Shown piece after piece: positions 12,201 to 21,626 of a DNA stretch of 64,000 bases. The translations under genes were made by a program, and so were the position numbers. Position 1 is the stretch's first letter, and every line of letters starts with the position of its first letter. The stretch is taken from assembly GCA_018136815.1 (NCBI GenBank), contig CM030932.1:7455628-7519627 (forward strand), in the 5' to 3' direction. Origin of the DNA: Isochrysis galbana (taxonomy: Eukaryota > Haptophyta > Isochrysidales > Isochrysidaceae). The notes below the pieces were generated by a model. The model ran no database searches. It had not been told where the DNA came from and worked only from the letters and a program-made list of their open reading frames with translations.

Positions 12201-12881
12201 AATGTGCCGTCTCAATTTCGAAGCCTGCAGGGTCACGTGTGCTTTCAGAATCCGGGAGCCCCCTGAGCTCCTTGGGAGGCGTGCTGAGAGGGCGAGGACT
12301 CCATGTAAATCGTCAACATGTGCCCTCCACAGTCCTAGACATCGCGCTAGAGAACTCCTTCGAGTCCACAGAAGAGCAACCAAACAATGACCCTTGACGC
12401 ACTTCACGAGTTCGAGCCTTGCGGAGCCCCGATCAATCCAGTGGTGGAATGCTCTATGCAGCATTGTCCGGCGGCACCTCGCTGCTACCATGGCCCTCAG
12501 CTCCTCCCTTTGCGAAAGCGCGTGGAGCGCGCGCTTCCATCGGCGAAGCAGGCGCCAGCGCACAAAGGCACCATGCGCGCTCTTCGTCGGCGAGCGAGCG
12601 TTCCGCCTAACCCACTCCCTCCACCGGAGAAGTGCGAGGCGCATGGGCACTCGGCCGAGCGTAACCGACGGCAGCGGCCGTGCAGGGCGAGGCGCCGGCG
12701 GCACGTAGCTCCATCCGGCGAGGAGGGGGCGGCGCGATGAGAGGTACGTCTCCCCCGGCCCTACTCGGCCATCCCGCACCCCACGCGATGAGGGGACAGC
12801 GCGAGGGCGGCCCACCCAACCACTCGACATTCGAATCGCCTCACAACATTCAGCCGATCGACTGACCGCCACTCCGCACAC
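9216..12881 (-). CDS. Sfi1-like Trp/Arg-repeat protein (putative centrin-binding)
   Basis: An uninterrupted frame of 1221 codons, far longer than chance even in GC-rich DNA. The protein is Arg-, Ala- and Leu-rich with many short segments of the type L/A-xx-F/L-xx-W-[KR]. Examples are LALLRWREWV, AFVRWRLLRRWKRAL, MLHRAFHHWI, ARCLGLWRAHV, HELFDVWHRAV, NRLRRWAEAAL, RLYLRWHGG and LAFRRWRRWLHS. This resembles the centrin-binding repeat of Sfi1-type centrosome/basal-body proteins, although the spacing is irregular. The last 250 or so residues hold a predicted coiled coil (HRLRVDLMATEQERLRTMLE) and a polar tail. A donor-like GAG|GTGGGC within the tail suggests the true C terminus may be spliced differently. 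The start at 12881 is the most upstream ATG; the ORF is intronless as read. The Sfi1 assignment is inference from the repeat pattern. Confidence 0.72.
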   Translation of the reverse strand: MCGVAVSRSAECCEAIRMSSGWVGRPRAVPSSRGVRDGRVGPGETYLSSRRPLLAGWSYVPPAPRPARPLPSVTLGRVPMRLALLRWREWVRRNARSPTKSAHGAFVRWRLLRRWKRALHALSQREELRAMVAARCRRTMLHRAFHHWIDRGSARLELVKCVKGHCLVALLWTRRSSLARCLGLWRAHVDDLHGVLALSARLPRSSGGSRILKAHVTLQASKLRRHIERWSSFIRPRQLEQALRSKVFVDGETGGSRLRWLVGGLHKMLCLHELFDVWHRAVCMKRADCVLHARAARLDHQSIGPQRHMAYAMNRLRRWAEAALSERWGARRLRLLRGFLVLQRASKVCALITDDGSSHKSGAVIGAIAGRERVDASSIGVQGSSSLPLATCKTSETVHDQLLQLSGACSASSSVMEGHACEGSATNMPHGFSLCPSTPVAPSAETIANTSDARHDGGALHTLRRLYLRWHGGASTRLCRRSAARSSRQHARSLALRCVLRRLRQVRVRKGAAALEGLRANQLRLMARAIGWSIARQLKHGMTRWKLRAPPFLHPWRGGSWWKKWATKTKRNRETMRLNDIAGAGYLRMTWARIRLAAMHQSQLNIRCTRLCKLAAYAFLRSQLVRLRAGTANLSREAGDRAILLHKAFAFRGIGPGGVHRDTRRRSRSGGGNVVQQDMDIAALWRARETASLVIARYRVRRSFLIWCNSWWWQRRRLHAIAELVVDRRRRAIYKMRAALAAAARRGRVMVWALLRLQMLAFRRWRRWLHSQVMCGKGARRNGQPCALREMAKAAWTAMVLQHAIRSLAYAASLGRVDQIHHSLTTDIRRSFAGRRAMRALVSVAGLHAAHREAITTLRASSSRRILAHLRRAAVTLAARRHVEAVRMHRSEAHNRRRALRRGFRRLLSFVGGPSNLRPLAPPPSLESVSPILPLDVSFASEREPPAQSLKPLFARNPRSSTATPWTVAGACSGRLSAPTETSTSVPLPPSCWGSPLMSETQWQVSHPPEGATLPPSLQTAAETSAGSARRSSAATSSAVPAQLLPSSDAIAMRLQVRQLHDAIRYHHSTALLHRLRVDLMATEQERLRTMLEVRASSDSSHSAHLLSLRDAEDRARTDALRGDLTKLEGMLELRLDEVGFVGSSMYVHHSFDRRKFVHDEASRATFYANSHNDFVPSGITCQTPKSRVRPCSSSFMNGLHAERKGGRTPGVRIPSARDRS

Positions 12882-14918
12882 GGAGGCTGTGAATAGAACC
12901 GAAGCAAAAATCTACTTGTACTCGTACTAGAGATTTAGTACTTTACGTACAGTAGGGGCGCATCATTAAGAAAACAGAGAATTTTGTCCTCTTTCCTTTC
13001 CTTAGCGCTTAGCGCTCGGCCGCGAGACAATAGGAGTTTCTTAAGCTGAGTTTCTTGCGCGGTTTGCCGAGAGCTACAATATATAGAGGTTTCTTAGCGT
13101 GCTGCTTTCTTGTGACTTGTGATGGTGACCGGCGCTTGTTGCTTGTTGCTTGTTGCTTGTTGTCCCCTAGTAGTTTCTTGCTACGGCGGCGCCTCTCATC
13201 ACCTTTCACCTATTCGCCATCTCTCTTCCTCGTTGTCTGATGAGCTTACGTTGCTAAGAACTAGGTTTTTGCCAATTTTTGCACTTAGAAAACACAAGGG
13301 CGAGCGTGAAGATGAGTGACGAGCGTTGATCGCCGATCGCCCCCGGGAAATGATTGTGAGGACGTCTGGTTGGGCGGGGGGCAGGGGGTATAGGTATAGA
13401 GATTTGCAGAGTTTCGGTCAACACCCAGATTTTCTCTTCTGCCTTCTCTCCTCTCATCTTCTCTCTTCTCATCCTCTCTCTTCTCTCTTTCACGTTCTTA
13501 CCTTCTTACCCCCTGGGTCTCGTTGGTCGTTGGAGAGAGAGGGACGTTCTCAACACGCCCATCTTCCATCCATCTTCGCATACCCTGTGATGCGATTACC
13601 CCCGACAGCTTAAAAACTCTATAAATAATATCATGGAAATACATATTAAGAGACTTCTATAGAGTGGAATTCGAATCTTTCTTACGAGTAATATCACTAT
13701 ACACTAGTCATGGAAGCCACACTAGACACTAGACACTAGTATGAGGTTTACCCCGGAGAGCCCAACTTCGAACCGAGCCCGGGCGCGCTGCTGTCGCATT
13801 CGCGTTGTCTCAGGAGCCAGAGAACTTGTTCTTGGTCACCAGCCCGGTGTCCGGCCCGCGCCGCATACGCATACGGAAGCTGCTTAGCTAGAGACGCCAA
13901 TCGCGCGCGACGCGCCCCTCCTAGGCCTAGCTAGGCCGCATCGAGATCTCGGGCGCCGCGGCACAATACGTACGCGCACTGACGTCCACCACCGGAGAGC
14001 CCTACTTCGAACCGACGCACGGCCATCACCATCTTCTCCCCCATAACCCATCGCTTGAATTAAGACATAAGTTGCACATAAGACAGGCTAGAAACTTGTA
14101 TACTTACACGCACTCACACGCGCGCGCTAGCCCTTGCTTGCGCACATACGACATACGACTTAGGCCACACACATACAACACGCACAACGCACAACCAAGG
14201 GCACAAACAAAGGCAAAGCGACTCAAGGCGGCAAGACAAAAAAACAAAGCGCACAAACACTCTCGAGGCTTGATGGTCACACGCGAAAAGGGGGCCAGTA
14301 CGCGCGTCGTACGCAAAAGGATCATGCACCAGCCTTCGCTAGGGATGGCAGCACAAGCTCGACGGGCCCGCACATTGTGCAAGCCCGATGCTTGACATCG
14401 TTGTCTGCAGAGATGAACAGGCAAAACAAGCCCCGCACCTTTCAGAAACGAACAGCACGAGAGGTGCCTGCTGAGAACATCCTGCTTCGACTGCTCAACC
14501 GAATCCCCAACAGGCGTGCGTAAAACGCACCATGACGCGTCGACGTTATGCGTGTGTAGACCTATGCAACCTCATTATCTGCCCTCGTTGCAACCTCATT
14601 ATCTGGCCTCGCCACGCAAGACCAACACTCAGGCTCAGAGCCACACGACAACACGCAATGCACAACATCACAAGAAAAAGTCTGTGCGCCATGTTTGGCG
14701 ATTTCCTTGTCCGGGCAACGATTTGCCACTGCTAGCACAACCAAATGGTGGAAAGTCTGTGCGCCATGTGTGGCGATTTCCTTGTCCGCGCAACGGCTTG
14801 TCACTGCTAGCATAACCAGATTGTGGCTCTTGCGTGTGAACTCTCCGCCCTGCCACGAGGACATGCGCACAATAGGCACCTGACATTACCGCCAAAATAT
14901 ACAGCGTAAGCTTGTTCG
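12882..14918. other. Intergenic with short tandem and direct repeats
   Basis: No gene recognised. It holds a GCTTGTT array at about 13126-13160, CTTCTC-rich stretches at 13435-13500, ACTAGAC units near 13720-13740, and a direct repeat CCGGAGAGCCC(A/T)ACTTCG with flank at 13753-13776 and 13992-14015. A 22-bp tandem pair lies near 14564-14610 and a 75-bp tandem pair at 14677-14826. The last part is probably the 3' flank of the minus-strand gene ending at 14919. Confidence 0.6.
14677..14826. repeat. Tandem duplication, two 75-bp units
   Basis: Units 14677-14751 and 14752-14826 share AAAGTCTGTGCGCCATGT, GGCGATTTCCTTGTCC and CACTGCTAGCA with about ten substitutions. The period is exactly 75. Confidence 0.92.
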
Positions 14919-16067
14919 CTAGCTCGATTCGGCGGGCGTCTCGGTAACCTTCACGTCATCAGCACCCATGGCAACAAGAGCATCGGAGAGGACTTGCTTA
15001 AGATATCGCAATTGCTCAAGCATGTCTACCGACGTGCGCTGCAATCTTTCGATCTGCTGCGCCTGAGAGTCGAGGATGGTCTCGAGGTCCTCGCGCTTCC
15101 TCTTCTTCGACTCGCTCCCGCCGCCTGAAGTTGCAAGTGAACACAGGAAGTCTTGGCAGGGAGACATGTATTGACGCTGCAATCTCTCGCACAAGTGAAA
15201 ATTCGCTCGCTCTGTAGCTGGGAGGATACCAACCTGCACTATCATCGCCATCCTCTCCATCGTTCTCGTCCATCTGCTCGGTTTTACTGCCCGTTGAGGA
15301 ACGATGTGTCAGCTTCGTGACGCACTTCATCGGCGTCGTTACGACAGAGAGCCCAGGCTCGCGAAGCAACAGAGTCGTATCCTGTGGGCTGATCCGAATG
15401 CGGAATCTCTGTTTATCGCGGTGACTCGAGAGCGATGTGATCCGCAGCTTGAACAACGCCGACCCTTGCATGGCTGTCACCTCGGTCTTGCCAACAAGCA
15501 GCGGCTCGCACGTGGCCAGCTGTTCAACCTGTGTGCACATGGTCGAGAAGCAGAGGCTGGCTCACATGAATAATCAGGCTACCACGCAGAAATGGACATG
15601 GAGGAGTCAAGCCGGGCACTCACCAGCTGTCCGTTCTCATACAGCAGCTCCGCCTTAAGCGGTAGGTCAGCCTCGCGTCCTATCCCCTGATTCGGGTCAA
15701 GCACTCCGACCTTAAGCGTGAAGTGGCGCAAATTCGAGACGACCATCTCGTTCTCCTGCTCACCGTTGGGCTTCCTCTGCGCGTCAATCCTGTGGACTGT
15801 GTGATCCAGGATCTGCAGATGGCGCCCAGGCCCGTGGAGCTGCTGCGCCGGCATGAGCGAATGGCCGCCAATGGCACCAATCCCAGCCATCGTGCCCAGC
15901 ATACCCGGCGTCATGCACTGCGAGAGGTTGGCTGCGGAGAGGCCGGTCTGTGCGGGCACTCCAGCCATCGCCAGTCCTCCAATGGAGTGGAGGTCTGCGT
16001 GTGTGAAGCCAGCATAGTTTTGCTGGTCTGGCGCAGACATGTACGCCACGTTGGCCAGCGTCTCCAT
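14919..16067 (-). CDS. Putative nuclear regulator with beta-sandwich-like core and C-terminal coiled coil, three exons
   Basis: Exons (minus strand) 16067-15624, 15528-15234 and 15124-14919 join in phase to 314 residues. The N-terminal 85 residues are Met/Gly/Ala/Gln-rich. Residues of about 108-190 form a compact region with LRHFTLKVGVLDPNQG, KAELLYENGQLVEQ across the splice and FKLRITSLSSHRDKQRFRIR. This strand-rich pattern recalls IPT/Rel, STAT or CBP60 DNA-binding folds, but I cannot name the family. An acidic stretch (DENDGEDGDD) and a basic cluster, SKKRKRE, follow; the cluster looks like a nuclear localisation signal. A coiled coil (QQIERLQRTSVDMLEQLRYL) closes the protein. Homopyrimidine sequence on the sense strand lies just upstream of the ATG (plus-strand G-rich 16125-16260). 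Gene structure is well supported; the transcription-regulator role is inference. Confidence 0.75.
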
Positions 16068-17483
16068 CCGGTGCGCCGCCGACGTGACGACTTCCGCTCT
16101 CTCCCGCCGCTGGACGAGAAGCCAAGTGGGAGGGGGGGGGATTGGGCGAGGGAGGGTTGGGTAGGAGAGGAGGGGGGGAGGGAGCAGGGGGGAGGAAGAG
16201 GGAAGAAGGGGCGGCAGCGTTGTGAAGGGGGGAGGGAAGGTGGGGGGGGGGGGGGTGAGGCTCTCTCTCGCGAAGCTTCCGGGAAGCGACGGGTTGGGAA
16301 GATAGGCTTGGGGAGGGGGAGGCGAAACAATACCGCTGGGGGAGGAGCGATCGCCCGCGGAGGGGAAAGGGGAGGGAGGGGCTCTAGCTCGTAGCTCGTA
16401 GCTCTAGCTCTAGAACTAGAACTAGAGCTCTAGTTCTTGAGCTGGAGCGGCCCAGGAAAGCTCGAACGCAAAGCAAGGCCCGTGCATTGACGATCGAATT
16501 GGACGGCTTCGCACATGGCCCAGCGCCGCGTGGAGCCATTGTGTGGAGATGGAGGATGGAGGATGGAGGATGGGGATGGAGGTGGGCTGTCCCAACAATC
16601 CCAAGGGTCAATGGCCAATGGACTGGATGACGGATGACCGGATAACTAGCAAATAACAGATAACAACACAATAGACAACAGCAATAGCAATATAGCAATA
16701 GACAATAGACAATATAATATCCTAGTTGTTAAACACAGGAACAGTGTGTTTGTTTCGTGTTTCTACGGAAGTCAAAAAAACAGTGTTTTTCACTGTGTTT
16801 CTAGGAGACCCCTATGTCCGGAACAGAGGGCTGCGCGCGCGCACGGTGACACAGAGGGCTGCGCGCGCACGCGGTGAGAGTGAGCGCGCGAGCGAGGCCA
16901 TAGCATAATCAATCCCGCCACCTGATTGCCTGGCCTCTGGCCTCCCACCTAGCACCTAGCACCTATATATAGTCCTATAGTCCTATAGTTGGATGCAAGA
17001 TGCAAGACAATCACAATCATGCTTGACAATTACAATTACACTCCCCCAGGAACTACCGGTAGCCTGCGAGCCTACGGGGACTAACATATGACATATGACA
17101 TATCAATAATGATAGGTATTATGAGAGTAAGATAGATAGATAGATGATAGAGATAGAATGCAAGCAAGTCATACTCATACAAGCAACTGTTGCACTTTCT
17201 CACGACTTGGACACGCATCTTCATCATGAAGCCAATCATCCTCATTCTCCCCATCATCGCTATCATCATCACTCTCCCACATCACCACATCAGGGCGCCA
17301 ACCCGCTTGTTGCACGCGCATCTGCGTATGTATCGTTTCGTGACAAAATATCAATTTGTCCGCGACAGAGTGGCTCATTCGAGAACGATTGGCACTGTGA
17401 ATTTGCCCGTACACTGACCAATTCCTTTCCGCGGCGGATGCTGCCGCAGGTTGAGACAAGACCTGCGTTGCTGTAGCTGCGAG
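16068..17483. other. Intergenic: G-rich tract, palindrome, microsatellites
   Basis: G/A-rich plus strand at 16125-16380 sits directly 5' of the minus-strand gene. A 20-bp perfect palindrome lies at 16418-16437, GGATGGA units at about 16550-16580, and CAATAGA/CAATATA units at 16640-16715. A tandem pair around CAGAGGGCTGCGCGCGC lies at about 16823-16878, and GACATAT units near 17080-17105. No supported gene. Confidence 0.6.
16418..16437. repeat. Perfect 20-bp palindrome AGAACTAGAG/CTCTAGTTCT
   Basis: AGAACTAGAG is followed immediately by its exact reverse complement. It is embedded in a longer run of CTAG-containing units (GCTCTAGCTC, AGCTCGTAGCTC). Confidence 0.9.
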
Positions 17484-18534
17484 TAAGGCGGCTTGCCTTC
17501 ATTTGGTCTCCTTTCACTCAGGGTTTCTTCCCCTCTCCGTGGGGACTCTCACCCTACCATGAGCCCCCCCCGCGAGCGCCCCGAAGGAGAGGCCCAGGAG
17601 CACCACGTACGCGACGAGAACGGCGTCGCCTTGGCTCGGTATGAGGGCGCGCCCCGAGAGGAGTGTGTCAACAGGGGCCCGGCGGGTCCCAAACTCGGCG
17701 ATGTCCGGGCGATCGGAAAGAGAGCGGAGGTCCGCTGCGTGTACCCACTCGCGCACGCGGGTTTAGGGACTCGCGCGCGGTTTTGTGGGCTTTCTAATCT
17801 GACGCATTCCCGCGTATGGGGGTAAGGGGGGGGAATGAACAACTTCCTGGGGTGGTTGCACGGCCTGGGGAGGAGGGCTGCACGAGCGAGCTGCATTCCC
17901 TAGGAAGTTGTTGGTCTCCCCCCTACCCCCATACGCGGGAAGTTGTCAGATTTATGCGCGGTTTAGGGACTCGCGCGCGGTTTCATGGCGGCCGCTGGCT
18001 CCGTGTGCATCGCGTGGTGCAGGTGTGTTTCTCCCTCCTCGCGCCCCCCATCGGACCTCCCACCAAAAAAGGGAGGAAACCCCAACAACGCACTCCCCCC
18101 CCCCCGCTCTCTCAGGGAAGCGGCCTTGCGGTGGCCGCCGCCGGCGTCGCGCTCGCCGTCGCGTCGGTGCCCCGAGGGCGCCACTTCTCGCACCCCCATC
18201 ACACGCTCGGGACCGTCGCCTTCGCCCTCGCCCTGCTGCAGCCGCTCAACGCGCTCGTGCGCGGGACGCCCGTCGCCCGCACCACTCGCCGCGCCGTGTG
18301 GCGGGTCGCGCACAAGGGGACGGGCTACGCGGTGCTCGGCGTGGGCGTCTACCAGGCCCTCTCGGGGCGCGCCCTCATGCCGAGCCAAGGCGACGTCGTT
18401 CTCGTCGCGTACGTGGTGCTCCTGGGCCTCTCCTTCGGGGTGCTCGCGGGGGGGCTCATGGTAGGGTGAGAGTCCCCACAGGGAGGGGAAGAAACCCTGA
18501 GGGAAAGGAGACCAAATGAAGGCAAGCCGCCTTA
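17484..18534. mobile_element. Foldback (inverted-repeat) element of about 1.05 kb
   Basis: The left arm 17484-17661 is the reverse complement of the right arm 18358-18534 with few mismatches. Both ends read TAAGGCGGCTTGCCTTCATT inward. Inside, a second inverted pair (CGCGTATGGGGGTA near 17812 and TACCCCCATACGCG near 17923) and a direct repeat (GTTTAGGGACTCGCGCGCGG near 17761 and 17961) give a nested structure. The arms contain the coding end of a cytochrome b561-like fragment. No transposase is visible, so it would be non-autonomous or simply a local inverted duplication. Its terminal sequence recurs near 44003-44046. Confidence 0.75.
18116..18469 (+). pseudogene. Cytochrome b561-like membrane domain fragment
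   Basis: The segment starts after a good acceptor (CTCTCAG|G) and runs to a stop at 18469, giving about 117 residues. It shows paired hydrophobic helices with histidines in the spacing of b561/DOMON-associated reductase domains: HHTLGTVAFALALLQPLNAL, then RRAVWRVAHKGTGYAVLGVG and a final helix VVLVAYVVLLGLSFG. Family members use such His pairs to bind haem and move electrons across a membrane. No upstream exons with a credible start were found, and the last 110 or so coding bases lie inside the right arm of the foldback element. I therefore treat it as a gene fragment. A functional 3' exon of a longer gene is the alternative. Confidence 0.55.
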
Positions 18535-19406
18535 AAACTCGTGCCCTACAAACTCGCCTCGCCTCGCCAGCCCCTGCCATCACAGCCCTCCTCTCACTCA
18601 CCCTCGCCTCTCGCCACTCGCTCGATGTCGCTCTCGCCGCCGTCCTCGCCCTCGCTCAAGCCCGCCTGCCCGCCTTCCTCTGCTGACGGGCTTCAGCCCG
18701 TCAGCGTCTCCGAAGTCGTCTCCTCAGCCGCGCCTGCCGCCGGCCGCCGGCATGCCTCCCTCCTCATTGCCCTCAGGCCCTATGGATAGCCTATGGCTAT
18801 GGTCCATCACAATTCGTCAATGTGCGCGCGTGTGCGTGCGCGTATCAATTAATAGTCATGGCTTACTTGTCATTTGCTCAACTCAATCAACAGTCAATAG
18901 CCTTACTTAGTTAGACAAGTAGGTGACGGACGATCTCCTCACCCCGCAGCGCGCTCCCGCCGATCGATCCCCTTTCGTCTCCTCGCATATCGAGCCAGTG
19001 GTCATGCTCATGCTCGATTCGTCATCTTCATGGTCAAGTGTTTGCTATTTGCTACTCCCTTGATGTCCATGCCTAGGTGGTCAGTCCACAACTAGAGCAC
19101 AGCGCACAGCAAGTAGATAGAAGATAGAAGCCTACCTATCAATCGCCTATACCTATACCTATGCCTGACAGTGCTTGAAGCCTGGTGACTGGCGATGTCG
19201 CCCGTCGATATGCGATATGGATATGATAGTAGACCAGCATTGACAAGTGGTGATAGAAGCGTTGGGGCTTCGTAGAGACGTAGAGACGAGGATACAACGA
19301 TAGACAGAAACCCGAACTCACTCAGAACTCAGAACTCTCGAGACCCCCGACTATTTTTGTTACTTACTGCCATGCACTTCTAATCTGGACCGCCCGCTCC
19401 AGGCTG
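18535..19406. other. Intergenic; no gene recognised
   Basis: Ser/Pro-biased sequence near 18540-18790 has only a weak short ORF. From 18800 to 19400 the sequence is less GC-rich, with TAGATAGAAG and CCTATAC short tandem units. The last part is presumably the endonuclease V promoter and 5' UTR. Confidence 0.55.
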
Positions 19407-20467
19407 ATGGAGTCCGTCGGCCGACGGGCGCTGCTGCTCGGTGCGTCCGCTGCCATCGCGCTGCTCGTGGCACGCCGACTCTGGCGAAGCGACGTACACC
19501 AGTCTCATCGTGGTGTTGGTCCTCTCCGCCTCTGCTGGTGGGCCCTACGCACGCGCCGGCTGCGTGCGGCTCTGTCCGAGACAGATGGGCCGAGCGTGGA
19601 CCGCGCCTGCACTGTGGCGGGAGTAGACATCTCGTTCATCAAGGGGAGCGACACGGACGCGTGCGCTGGCCTAGTCGTGCTTGAACTATCCTCTCTTAAC
19701 GTCCTCTACGAGGACATGGAGCGTGTTACCCTCACAGCTCCATACGTGCCAGGTTACCTCGCATTTCGTGAGGTGCGTGCAGGAGGCGCCTGCTTGCCGC
19801 AGCCAGCTTGTGCTCGTCGCCCCACGCGCTCCCACCGTCTGGATTTGGCACTCACCGTCTGGGATATTAATTAAATTCAGGTGGACTTCTTGCTGCGTCT
19901 TCTTGATCGTCTAAAGAAATCGAGGCCGCACCTCGTGCCCGATGTCATCCTCGTGGATGGCAACGGCAAGCTGCACCCGCATGGCTGCGGCCTTGCCTGT
20001 CACCTTGGTGTGCGCTCGGGGATTCCGACGATTGGAATCGGTACGTTGGCACACGTAGCGATTACATCTGGTGGTATTTCGTGGGCCTGATTGGTTTTGA
20101 ACCTCTCTCGAAAGCTCACCGTCAACTGCACTGCGCCCAACGCTACGTAGGTAAGAACCTGCATCATGTCGACGGCCTAAGCCGCGAACGCCTCCGTCGC
20201 CTTTTCGACTCAGGCGAGTGCGACAAGCCGGGTGCGCATGTGCTTCTAGTGGGCGACTCGGGTACCGTCTGGGGAGCGGCATTGCGCACGACTGCAGTCG
20301 AGGACTTTAAGCCTGTTCTTGTCTCCGTCGGCCATGCGATCAGTCTGCAGTCGGCGATTGAGCTCACCAACAGGTGCTGCTTGCATCGCATCCCTGAGCC
20401 AGTCCGACAAGCCGACCTGCGTTCGCGCGAATGGCTGCGTCGACACGGGACCGTCCAACGAAGATGA
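19407..20467 (+). CDS. ENDOV: Endonuclease V, three exons, N-terminal hydrophobic anchor
   Basis: Cleaves near deoxyinosine in DNA (bacterial enzymes) or inosine in RNA (animal enzymes). Exons 19407-19772, 19881-20040 and 20151-20467 join in phase to 280 residues. All family blocks are present: VAGVDISF with catalytic Asp74, [11 protein letters not shown] with Glu122, VILVDGNG with Asp148, [20 protein letters not shown] with Lys177, [11 protein letters not shown] with His237, and [10 protein letters not shown]. The PYxPG wedge motif is intact. Unlike bacterial enzymes (about 220 residues), the first 45 or so residues include a hydrophobic segment, [16 protein letters not shown], ending in RRLW. 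This could be a signal anchor or organelle leader. The introns are 108 and 110 bp with clean GT-AG ends. Three hairpins lie 74 bp after the stop. Confidence 0.95.
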
Positions 20468-20540
20468 ACAGCCGCAAGGGCACAAGTTCAACTGTACAAA
20501 GAACCTACTTGCGAGCTGGCGAGGTGCGCCATGTGCCGAG

Positions 20541-20608
20541 CCCTAAGCTCCTTAGGGTCACCATGACAAAGCATTTGTCCTGCGGTCAAATGCGGCACAT
20601 TTGACCGC
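20541..20608. other. Cluster of three perfect hairpins 3' of endonuclease V
   Basis: CCCTAAG-CTC-CTTAGGG at 20541-20557, GACAAA-GCA-TTTGTC at 20565-20579, and GCGGTCAAATG-CGGCA-CATTTGACCGC at 20582-20608. All stems are perfect and packed into 68 bp, 74 bp past the endonuclease V stop. A structured 3' UTR, a small RNA or a processing signal are possible; nothing identifies it. Confidence 0.85.
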
Positions 20609-21626
20609 TTCGATAGACTAGGAGTCACACAATGAGAGATACGGCATTTAGCCATGGCCTGTACCCTTTGCTCGTGGGTGTGGAGATGCCAGAGGCCGTG
20701 CCCCGTGCCCCCACACTGAGTGGTGCCAGGCCCATTAGCAATCATCTGTTGCTTCGCGCTGCCTTTCACACCCGCCCACGCCATTCAGTCATCAACAACG
20801 TAGCCCTTTCTGATCTTCAATCCTTACTCATGGTGCCACGACGAAGTCGAGGGAAGGGCTTTCAGTGGCCGGCGTGGCTCGGGGTCAACCTGCGGGGTTT
20901 CCGCTTCCCACGGGCCGTTTGCGGGTGCCTTGGATGGGGGGCGGGGCCAACGGTTGCAATCGGCGGCTGCAGCCCCTCGCACGCGCGGTGTGAGTGAATG
21001 GAGGCCGCACATGCCGCGCTGTGAGGTAGCAGATGGCAGACAGATGGTGGTGCGAGCACCCCCGTCCATGCGATGCGCTAAAGCTACTTTCTAAAGCACA
21101 ACGCGCTTCTCCGCTCCATACCGCGGTACCGCGGACTGCTCCGACAGCGCGTGAGGGCTGGGGGCCGATGCGCGCAATGGCAATGGGAGCAAAGGCGAAG
21201 CATGCCACGCCCAGCCGCGAGGAATTCGCCTTAGGAGTTAGGAGTTTCGCCAGCCATAGACGCGCCTCCTCACTCAGAGCTCTGCCCACTGGCATCGTCG
21301 CGCCAATTGATCCCTCCGCACCACCCGTAACTCAATGTTCCGCTCAATCTTATCAAGCCCCACTTTTTACACAGCCATGACTACGCATGTGATGGAGCGC
21401 TTGAACGCTCAACCGATTGGCTGATCCCACCGTGTACACCAACACATGCAAGCAAGGTTCAATGTGGCGGGCGTCGGCATAGCGGCAGCGGCACTCGGCA
21501 ACAACTTCTAGGCGTTCTGTTCAAGCAGCCACACACGCACCGAAAAACGCATGCCCACCGGCTATGCCCACAACCCTCTATCGCCCTCACCACGCCGGGA
21601 TGCCAACATGTGGGAGAACGTTTGAG
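20609..21626. other. Intergenic between convergent genes; no gene recognised
   Basis: Only short ORFs on both strands with no recognisable motif. It lies between the 3' ends of endonuclease V (+) and the MIT/coiled-coil gene (-). Confidence 0.5.

Noticed and set aside
13753-14015. TTCGAACC-containing repeat considered as tRNA B-box
   Set aside because: No A box at proper spacing and no cloverleaf; it is a simple direct repeat. No tRNA or rRNA gene was found elsewhere either.
14677-14826. Tandem repeat considered as CRISPR
   Set aside because: Only two diverged 75-bp units with no spacers, in a eukaryotic genome.
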